In this document: positions 6,658 through 11,088 of the stretch, piece by piece
Numbering within the stretch: position 1 is the stretch's first letter
How the letters are laid out: each line of letters begins with the position of its first letter
Assembly (NCBI GenBank): GCA_025933895.1
Contig: JAICZB010000049.1
Coordinates: 1 to 11,088, forward strand
Origin: Thermoleophilia bacterium
Lineage (GTDB): Bacteria; Actinomycetota; Thermoleophilia; Gaiellales; Gaiellaceae
Length of the DNA stretch: 11,088 nucleotides
Direction of reading: 5' to 3'
Position numbers and translations under genes: made by a program
The notes under the pieces: model-generated
What the model saw: the letters and a program-made list of their open reading frames with translations, nothing else
Database searches by the model: none
What the model was told of the DNA's origin: nothing

Positions 6658-7836
6658 TCAACGTAGCGTTCGAAAGAAGGTGCGAACGTCGTCGACGAGC
6701 AGGTCGGGCGCTTCCAGGGCGGCAAAGTGGCCGCCTCGTTCGTATTCAGACCAGTGCTCGATCGACCGCTCGGGGTCGAAGGTGTTCCTGACGGTTTCGT
6801 CGGCGTCGAAGACTGCCCAGCCCACCCCCACCGGCCCAGGCGCCCAGTCTTCTTCGTCGCCGGCTTCGAAGATGAAGTTGGCTGCGGTCGCACCGCTACC
6901 GGTGAACCAGTAGAGGCTGATGTTGGTCAGAAGCCGATCGCGGTCGACGGCGTCCTCGGGGAACTCGTGCTCGAAGTTCGTCCACTCCTGGAACTTCTCG
7001 ACGATCCAGGCGAGCTGCCCCACGGGTGAGTCCGTCAACGCGTAGGCGAGGGTTTGTGGACGCGTCGACTGGATCTCGAGGTAGCCCTTGCCTTCCCGTT
7101 GCACGCGTGCCGCGCGTTCGAGGCGGCGCCGTTGCCGCTCGCTCAACGCCTCGTGCGCTGGTGTGCCGGCTTCGGGCACTTCGATCGGCGGCCCGAAGAA
7201 AGCGACGCCGAGCGGATCACTGTTGAGATGGACGCCAACGACTCGGTCGGGATGGAGCCGGCCGAGAGCGTCCGAGACGGCTGAGCCGATGTCTCCGCCC
7301 TGCGCTCCGTAGCGGTCATAGCCGAGGCGGTGCATCAACTCTCCCCACAGCGCTGCGGTGCGGCGCGGCTCGCCGCCAGCCTCGAGCACCGGGTTCGAGA
7401 AACAGAAGCCAGGAAGCGACGGGACGACGACGTGAAAGGCGTCGGCGGGGTCGCCGCCGTGGCTCGCGGGGTCTGCGAGCGGCCCGATCACGTCGAGGAA
7501 CTCGACGACCGAGCTGGGATAGCCGTGAGTGAGGACGAGCGGCAACGCGTCGGGCTCGGGCGAGCGGACGTGGAGGAAGTGCACCGTCTGGCCATCGATC
7601 GGCGTCGTGTACTGCGGCTGCTCGTTCAGCTGCGCCTCCTGCCGGCGCCAGTCGTAGCCGTCGCGCCAGTACGCGACGAGCTGCCGCAGATAGTCGACCG
7701 GCACGCCGCGCCGCCACGGCTCCCCGGGAAGTTGCTGCGGCCAGCGCGTCCGCGCCAACCGGTCACGCAAGTCGTTCAGCTGCGCAGCCGCGATCTCGAC
7801 GCGGAAGGGACTAATCCCCTCGTTGGGCGTGCTCAT
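6658..7836 (-). CDS. Microsomal-type epoxide hydrolase (alpha/beta hydrolase)
   Basis: A 392-residue enzyme that should hydrolyse epoxides to diols through an ester intermediate. An N-terminal EHN domain (about 10-95; FRVEIAAAQLNDLRDRLART, GVPVDYLRQLVAYW) is followed by the alpha/beta-hydrolase fold. Visible active-site parts: oxyanion motif HGYP at 104-107, nucleophile Asp182 in GAQGGDIGS, epoxide-activating Tyr near 309 (NISLYWF) and catalytic His370 (YERGGHFAALEAPDLL). Length and layout match the family. The start ATG at 7836 has GGAG 9 bases upstream; the frame is open 18 codons further upstream, but that stretch overlaps the DoxX gene. It is cytosolic (no signal or anchor). The same family includes juvenile-hormone and xenobiotic epoxide hydrolases, so the natural substrate is unknown. 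Confidence 0.93.
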   Translation of the reverse strand: MSTPNEGISPFRVEIAAAQLNDLRDRLARTRWPQQLPGEPWRRGVPVDYLRQLVAYWRDGYDWRRQEAQLNEQPQYTTPIDGQTVHFLHVRSPEPDALPLVLTHGYPSSVVEFLDVIGPLADPASHGGDPADAFHVVVPSLPGFCFSNPVLEAGGEPRRTAALWGELMHRLGYDRYGAQGGDIGSAVSDALGRLHPDRVVGVHLNSDPLGVAFFGPPIEVPEAGTPAHEALSERQRRRLERAARVQREGKGYLEIQSTRPQTLAYALTDSPVGQLAWIVEKFQEWTNFEHEFPEDAVDRDRLLTNISLYWFTGSGATAANFIFEAGDEEDWAPGPVGVGWAVFDADETVRNTFDPERSIEHWSEYERGGHFAALEAPDLLVDDVRTFFRTLR

Positions 7837-7867
7837 CTTTCTGGCTCCTCTCGTGGTTGGGAAGTCG

Positions 7868-8221
7868 TCAGCGCAGCAACTGGACGGCAAGCAGGGCGGC
7901 GGCGAGCGCGCCGAAGACGGTGAAGGCGACGATCCCGTCAGCAGCGCGCCGGGCTGGATGGCCGAGCCGGAAGAGATAGAAGAGCGCGATCGCGAGCACC
8001 GCTGCGGCGGCGACCAGGTCGAGCGGCCGCCAGATCAGGCCGGCAATCAGCAGCAGTGCCGCGAGAAGCTTCACGGGCGCGGCCACCATGCGCGCACTAC
8101 GCGCCGACAGGCCGGTGAAGCGAATCCAGTTCGCAACAGTCCGTCCGCGCCACAGGTTGAGCGGCGCGAAGACGGACTCCGCGATCAAAGGCGCGGAGAT
8201 GGCGTAGACGGCCAATTTCAT
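7868..8221 (-). CDS. DoxX-like small membrane protein
   Basis: A 117-residue protein with four hydrophobic segments: about residues 3-23 (weak, with Pro), 45-64 (MVAAPVKLLAALLLIAGLIW), 66-84 and 96-116. This pattern and length fit the DoxX-like family (DoxX_2), inner-membrane proteins of uncertain biochemical role, some linked to thiosulfate/quinone or redox-stress functions. The ATG overlaps the stop of a 21-codon ORF (ATGA), and the only strong ribosome site (AAGGAG) belongs to that small ORF, so its translation is probably coupled. The downstream epoxide hydrolase starts 31 bp after its stop. It may help handle a lipophilic or redox-active compound (inference). Confidence 0.78.
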   Translation of the reverse strand: MKLAVYAISAPLIAESVFAPLNLWRGRTVANWIRFTGLSARSARMVAAPVKLLAALLLIAGLIWRPLDLVAAAAVLAIALFYLFRLGHPARRAADGIVAFTVFGALAAALLAVQLLR

Positions 8222-8283
8222 CGCTCGGCTCTGCGGAGAGCTGCTGCGATTGCCTCGCCCGGAGTCTCAAGTTTCCAGTGCAT
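8218..8283 (-). CDS. Small 21-residue ORF coupled to DoxX-like gene
   Basis: ATG at 8283 follows a textbook GGAAGGAGCTGAG ribosome site (AAGGAG 6 bases upstream) and reads 21 residues, MHWKLETPGEAIAAALRRAE plus a final R, to a TGA that overlaps the DoxX ATG. No homologue is recognised and it is soluble and helix-forming. It starts 31 bp after the hydrolase stop codon. The strong initiation site and exact overlap argue that it is translated, either as a small protein or as a coupling cistron whose translation delivers ribosomes to the membrane-protein gene. Alternatively it may be the remnant of a longer gene's N-terminus. Confidence 0.5.
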   Translation of the reverse strand: MHWKLETPGEAIAAALRRAER

Positions 8284-8314
8284 CTCAGCTCCTTCCAATC
8301 GACTCCCCAGGTGA

Positions 8315-8998
8315 TCAATTCTTCAACGCGTGGCGAGCCCGCGCGATCGCCGCGTCCATTGCGGCGGCCGGTTTGTCGAGGATCGGACCGTGGCCGGGCG
8401 CGAGCCGCGCCGCCTCGAGGTCGCGAAGCTTCTGCGCGCTCACGACCACGGTCGGGCGATGCCAGGTGCCCATCACCACGAGCGGGAAGCGAGGGTTCGC
8501 GCGCGCCGACGTTTCGATGCCGCCGCGCGTCGAGAAGACGTCGCCGCAATAGAGCGTGCTGTCGCGAGGGTCGAGGAAGGCGACATGGCCGGGTGTGTGT
8601 CCCGGGCTCGCGACCACCTCGAGAGACCCGAGCCGGTCACCCTCGGACACGGTCCGGGTCGGGCGCGTCTCACAGCCGCGAAGGTCGCCGCGGATCGGCA
8701 CCTGCGGTTCGCCCGGATCGAGTGAGAAATCCTTAGCCATCAGCCGCGCATCACGGGCGCCGATGACGACCTCGACGTCGGGCAATTCGCGAACCAACCG
8801 GTCCAGGCCGCCGATGTGATCCCCGTGTGCATGCGTCAACGCGATCCGTTTCACCGGAGTCCCCGCGTCGCGCGCCGCAGCCAAAATCTTCTTCGCGCCG
8901 CGCGGCAGGGTTGTGTCGACGAGCGTGAACCCGTCTTCCTCGGGAACGAGAAACGCATTCACGAACCCCCATAGCTGGACACGAACCGGCGTCGACAT
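8315..8998 (-). CDS. Metallo-beta-lactamase-fold metal-dependent hydrolase
   Basis: A 227-residue cytosolic hydrolase with a complete dinuclear metal site: His56-x-His58-x-Asp60-His61 (THAHGDHIGG), His134 (SPGHTPGH), Asp153 (YCGDVFS) and His203 (APGHGP). The short form, with no signal peptide, fits the general MBL-fold group that includes lactonases, thioesterases and glyoxalase II-like enzymes; the substrate cannot be read from sequence, and it is not a classical antibiotic beta-lactamase. ATG at 8998 is preceded by AGGAGGG with good spacing. It is the first gene of the leftward cargo operon and lies directly behind the operator/promoter at 9020-9066, so it should be controlled by the divergent TetR protein. 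Confidence 0.9.
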   Translation of the reverse strand: MSTPVRVQLWGFVNAFLVPEEDGFTLVDTTLPRGAKKILAAARDAGTPVKRIALTHAHGDHIGGLDRLVRELPDVEVVIGARDARLMAKDFSLDPGEPQVPIRGDLRGCETRPTRTVSEGDRLGSLEVVASPGHTPGHVAFLDPRDSTLYCGDVFSTRGGIETSARANPRFPLVVMGTWHRPTVVVSAQKLRDLEAARLAPGHGPILDKPAAAMDAAIARARHALKN

Positions 8999-9019
8999 CC
9001 CGCCCTCCTGTTTCTGTTC

Positions 9020-9047
9020 TTGCTAACGCCGTTAGCCATGGTAGGCT
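9020..9047 (+). promoter_or_regulatory. Probable tetR promoter
   Basis: TTGCTA (9020-9025) and TAGGCT (9042-9047) are separated by 16 bases on the plus strand, with the left operator in the spacer region and the right one over the start. The -10 is weak, which fits modest, autoregulated expression. tetR begins 31 bases after the -10. Confidence 0.45.
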
Positions 9048-9059
9048 AACGGCGTTAGC
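9022..9059. promoter_or_regulatory. Double palindromic operator for TetR-family repressor
   Basis: Two perfect 15-base palindromes, GCTAACGCCGTTAGC (9022-9036) and GCTAACGGCGTTAGC (9045-9059), lie 23 bp apart centre to centre. The central base C/G makes each the reverse complement of the other, so the whole site is also a near-symmetric array. They fill the 80-bp space between the divergent hydrolase and tetR genes and overlap both promoters, as expected for a repressor that blocks both units including its own gene. Confidence 0.88.
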
Positions 9060-9066
9060 TTGTCAA
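9038..9066 (-). promoter_or_regulatory. Sigma70-type promoter of the hydrolase/epoxide hydrolase operon
   Basis: On the minus strand TTGACA (9066-9061, consensus -35) is followed by a 17-base spacer and TACCAT (9043-9038, -10). The right operator half fills the spacer and the left one covers the expected transcription start near 9031, so bound repressor would exclude RNA polymerase. The -35 lies just before, and partly overlaps, the tetR ribosome site on the other strand. Confidence 0.75.
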
Positions 9067-9078
9067 GGAGGCGCAGGC

Positions 9079-9615
9079 GTGACAACGGAGTTGAGCCCGA
9101 GGGCCCGCGAGATCGTGGCGGTCGCGCGGCAACTGCTCGAAGAAAAAGGGCCGGCCGGCCTTTCGATGCGCAGGCTCGCGGACCGCGTCGGGATTCGGGC
9201 ATCCTCAATCTACAAGCATCTTCCGGACAAGCAGGCACTCGAGCACGCGATCGTCTCGACCGTCTTCGAAGAGCTCGCCGACGAGTTCGAAGCGGCTCTC
9301 GAGCACGCCGACCCGGTCGGGACCATGGTCGCGATCTATCGCCGCTACGCGAAGGACCACCCGCATCTCTACCGGCTCATGACCGAACAGCCACTGCAAC
9401 GCGACCTGCTCGTGCCGGGAGTCGAAGAGCGGGCCAGCCTGCCGGCGCGGCTGCTGGTCGGCGACGACCCCGACGCCGGACGCGCACTCTGGGCCTTCGC
9501 GCATGGAATGACGATCCTCGAGCTGAATGACCGCTTCCCACCGAGCGCCGACATCGACGCCGCCTGGCGGGCCGGCTTCGACGCGTTCCGCCGCTACGCC
9601 GAGAACGCGCAGTGA
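9079..9615 (+). CDS. TetR-family transcriptional repressor
   Basis: A 178-residue regulator. The N-terminal helix-turn-helix spans about residues 8-52: a leading helix REIVAVARQLLEE, then LSMRRLADRVGIRASSIYKH with the SIYKHLPDKQAL signature of TetR proteins. The C-terminal ligand and dimer domain (LYRLMTEQPL, ALWAFAHGMTILELNDRF) resembles the 'WHG' group. The start is GTG at 9079, with AAGGAG 8 bases upstream. It is divergent from the hydrolase operon across the double operator and is followed, with a GTGA overlap, by the nucleotidyltransferase gene. It probably represses both directions until an inducer, perhaps the substrate of the cargo enzymes, binds (inference). Confidence 0.93.
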   Translation: MTTELSPRAREIVAVARQLLEEKGPAGLSMRRLADRVGIRASSIYKHLPDKQALEHAIVSTVFEELADEFEAALEHADPVGTMVAIYRRYAKDHPHLYRLMTEQPLQRDLLVPGVEERASLPARLLVGDDPDAGRALWAFAHGMTILELNDRFPPSADIDAAWRAGFDAFRRYAENAQ

Positions 9616-10502
9616 GCATCGACGTCTTCCTCACGCAGTTCGTCGAATGGGCCGAACACCGCGACGACGTCCACGGCGTGCTGCTCGTCGGCTCGCGTGC
9701 TCGCACCGAAATACCGGCCGACCAATGGTCCGACATCGACCTGCTCCTCGTCGTCGACCATCCCGACCGCTACCTCAGAGACGAACACTGGCTCGAAGCA
9801 TTCGGCCGTCCGATCCTGACGCTCCTCGAGCCGACCCCGATCGGCGGGACGGTCGAGCGCCGCATCCTGTTCGAGACCGGTCTCGACGTCGATATCGCCG
9901 TCTTCACGCTCGACGCCTTCGAGCGAGCGGTCGACCATCCCGATGCTGCCGGTGTGCTCGCACGCGGCAACCGGGTGCTCCTGGACAAACTCCGACTCGC
10001 CGAAACGACCGCACGCGCCCTCTCCGTCCGCCGCCCGACCCAGACGTTGCCCGACTCACACGTGCTTCGCGAACACGGCGCCGACTTCTGGTACCACGCC
10101 CTCTGGACGGCCAAGAAGCTCGCACGTGGCGAGCTTCTGATGGCAACCCGCTCCGTCGACGGGTACCTCAAGGAACGACTGATCGCCCTCCTCGGTTGGC
10201 ATGCCCGCGCGCGAAACCCGACCGTCGACATCTGGCACGAAGCACGCTTCTTCGAGCAGTGGGCCGACCCACGCGCCCTTGACTCCATGCGTGACACATA
10301 CGCCCGCTACGACAAGGACGACGTCGCCCGCGCACTCGTTGCAACCGCCGACACATTCGAGCTGTTCGAACGCGAAACGACCGCGGCGCTCGGATTTGGC
10401 GAGCCACCCGGGCGCCAGGACGTCCGGATCTTGATCAACGCGACACTCGACGGTCACTCATCTGCAACGCGAGAAGGGCGCCACTCTCAGACCGACCGGT
10501 GA
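9612..10502 (+). CDS. ANT(6)-like aminoglycoside/streptomycin nucleotidyltransferase
   Basis: A 296-residue protein starting at GTG 9612 within the tetR stop region (GTGA), so it is translationally coupled. It has the nucleotidyltransferase core GSRART (27-32) followed by Asp41-x-Asp43 (SDIDLLLVV) and a third acidic residue, Asp94 (LDVDIAVF). FGRPILTLLEPTP and the C-terminal WYHALWTAKKLARGELL...LIALLGWHARA block match the ANT(6)/AadE fold, enzymes that adenylylate streptomycin at the 6 position. Length is typical (about 285-300). Chromosomal relatives often have no demonstrated resistance role, so streptomycin modification is likely but not certain. It is cytosolic and is probably controlled with tetR. 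Confidence 0.85.
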   Translation: MSIDVFLTQFVEWAEHRDDVHGVLLVGSRARTEIPADQWSDIDLLLVVDHPDRYLRDEHWLEAFGRPILTLLEPTPIGGTVERRILFETGLDVDIAVFTLDAFERAVDHPDAAGVLARGNRVLLDKLRLAETTARALSVRRPTQTLPDSHVLREHGADFWYHALWTAKKLARGELLMATRSVDGYLKERLIALLGWHARARNPTVDIWHEARFFEQWADPRALDSMRDTYARYDKDDVARALVATADTFELFERETTAALGFGEPPGRQDVRILINATLDGHSSATREGRHSQTDR

Positions 10503-10897
10503 CGCACGGCTACGCAGGATCTCCTCGAGTGGCCGGGGCCCCACCGCGACGACCCGTCCTACCCGATGGGTGTGACGGCGATTCTTACCTAGGTAACGCT
10601 GGCGGACCTGGCTTCCGCCCACTCGCGGGTTGACGTCAAGATCAACCTGGGTTTAACCCCTGCGCCGATGCTGCGGCGCCGCCTGCCGCGGATCATGGGC
10701 ATGACAACCAGCCAGCACTCCTCAAGGCGGCGTTCGTCCTCCTCGTGCTTCGCTTTGACCATCAGCGAATTCCGGCGAATGAATGGAGCATTTATGGAGC
10801 CCAGCGGGCCCAACCGGTAGCAAACAATGGCAAATGGGACACCCCCAAAAACCGCTCACTACAGAGAAGGGCTCAATACTCGAGGCCGCACATGCGA
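10503..10897. other. 395-bp intergenic stretch at right end of element
   Basis: No supportable gene. A 74-codon minus-strand frame (10589-10813) has no recognised product and no convincing ribosome site. The stretch holds three palindromes (see 10585-10659), GGGGCCCC at about 10537 and GCGGCGCCGC near 10671. Near 10840 a run of C and A bases precedes the right att-like site. As the segment next to the right repeat it could contain recombinase arm-type sites, but I see no repeated arm motif. Confidence 0.5.
10585..10659. repeat. Cluster of three perfect or near-perfect palindromes
   Basis: TTACCTAGGTAA (10585-10596, perfect), TTGACGTCAA (10630-10639, perfect) and GGGTTTAACCC (10649-10659, perfect around one central base) occur within 75 bp of non-coding DNA. 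Their sequences differ, so they are not one repeated operator. They could be regulatory sites of a gene lost or lying outside the window. Confidence 0.4.
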
Positions 10898-10939
10898 TGG
10901 TAAGGAGGGGGTCCGCGGTTCGAGTCCGCGAGAGGGCTT
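10898..10939 (+). repeat. Right att-like site: tRNA-Thr(GGU) 3'-half fragment
   Basis: Direct repeat of 4117-4158: identical 16 bases from the anticodon loop (TGGTAAGGAGGGGGTC), then T-arm CGCGG-TTCGAGT-CCGCG instead of GACGG..CCGTC, then the identical AGAGGGCTT. No tRNA 5' half precedes it. The T-stem of both copies is fully paired, so each could complete a functional tRNA when joined to a 5' half. Confidence 0.75.
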
Positions 10940-10967
10940 CACAAACCTGTGGGGTTCGAAAAGTCGG

Positions 10968-11088
10968 TCATGCCGCGTAGCTGTATTCGTGGATGAGTCC
11001 ACCCAGGCGGTCGCCTCGCTTCAGGTTGCCTGAGTGGGCGACGGATGTGCGACCGACGGCTGCGGGCGGGAGGAGTTCGAGCGAGCGG
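10968..11088 (-). CDS. C-terminal fragment of an unidentified protein (transposase or recombinase?)
   Basis: A minus-strand frame enters from the right edge and ends at TGA (10970-10968); 39 residues are visible, ending NLKRGDRLGGLIHEYSYAA. Third positions are mostly G/C, as in real genes here. The DRLGGLIHEY ending reminds me of C-termini of actinobacterial transposase or integrase-core proteins, but I cannot confirm this. Its stop lies 28 bp after the right tRNA fragment, the same arrangement as the integrase and the left fragment, so it might be the recombinase of a neighbouring element. Confidence 0.4.
   Translation of the reverse strand, partial: RSLELLPPAAVGRTSVAHSGNLKRGDRLGGLIHEYSYAA

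Larger units (their letters stand above)
4117..10939. mobile_element. Putative integrative element in tRNA-Thr(GGU) 3' half, about 6.8 kb
   Basis: Two direct 42-bp repeats with the sequence of a tRNA-Thr 3' half bound this interval (one repeat unit to the next is 6,781 bp). A tyrosine recombinase gene lies 4 bp inside the left repeat, in the position typical of tRNA-targeting integrases. The cargo comprises a TetR-controlled hydrolase/epoxide hydrolase/AlkZ-like operon and a nucleotidyltransferase. Neither repeat is preceded by a tRNA 5' half, so the intact tRNA-Thr gene must be elsewhere, as expected if elements accumulated in tandem or the locus was rearranged. No excisionase or replication gene is seen, so independent mobility is doubtful. 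Confidence 0.65.

Noticed and set aside
6633..6893. N-terminal extension of the HTH_42 frame
   Set aside because: It overlaps the epoxide hydrolase gene in another frame and reads as low-complexity Ser/Pro/Thr; the family alignment starts after 6632.
10589..10813. 74-codon minus-strand frame with a charged N-terminus
   Set aside because: No homologue recognised, no ribosome site, and it covers the palindrome cluster; noted only as a remote possibility of a small gene.
1..11088. CRISPR arrays, toxin-antitoxin pairs, restriction or phage-defence genes
   Set aside because: No regularly spaced repeats and no protein with features of these systems were found on either strand.

Overview
The window is GC-rich with strong G/C preference in codon third positions, uses GTG starts freely, carries tRNA genes without an encoded CCA, and has a possible leaderless start. 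This points to a high-GC actinobacterium. The linked genes with paired YbjQ-like domains make me lean towards the Thermoleophilia (Solirubrobacterales/Gaiellales type), but that lineage call is an inference. REGION 1 (1-312, minus strand): a tRNA cluster in the transcription order Gln(CUG), Val(UAC), Phe(GAA), Lys(CUU); the last is cut by the window edge. REGION 2 (313-998): no convincing gene, but a perfect 9-bp hairpin next to the tRNA promoter region and a perfect 12-bp terminator-like hairpin. REGION 3 (999-3935, minus strand): a four-gene unit whose cistrons overlap by 1 or 4 bases. It encodes a 125-residue protein of unknown function, then three different proteins that each carry two YbjQ/DUF74-like domains, so six divergent domain copies in one transcript. 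The first gene appears to be leaderless or 5'-truncated. REGION 4 (4117-10939): what looks like a 6.8-kb integrated element. It is bounded by two direct 42-bp repeats that match the 3' half of a tRNA-Thr(GGU) gene, from the anticodon loop to the acceptor 3' strand. They differ only by two compensatory base changes per T-stem side. A tyrosine recombinase gene abuts the left repeat. The cargo is a divergent pair of transcription units around a double palindromic operator. Leftward (minus strand): metallo-beta-lactamase-fold hydrolase, a 21-codon small ORF, a DoxX-like membrane protein, an epoxide hydrolase, and a winged-helix protein with the QxQ motif of AlkZ-type DNA glycosylases. Rightward: a TetR-family repressor and an overlapping ANT(6)-like aminoglycoside nucleotidyltransferase. 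REGION 5 (10940-11088): the C-terminal end of an unidentified minus-strand gene, beginning 28 bp after the right repeat. HOW THE GENES MAY WORK TOGETHER: the cargo reads as an acquired, TetR-controlled chemical-defence cassette. The epoxide hydrolase and the hydrolase could remove a reactive (epoxide/lactone-like) compound, the AlkZ-like protein could excise the DNA adducts it makes, and the nucleotidyltransferase could inactivate an aminoglycoside. That combination is the most interesting hypothesis here; domain identities are well supported, the joint role is inference.
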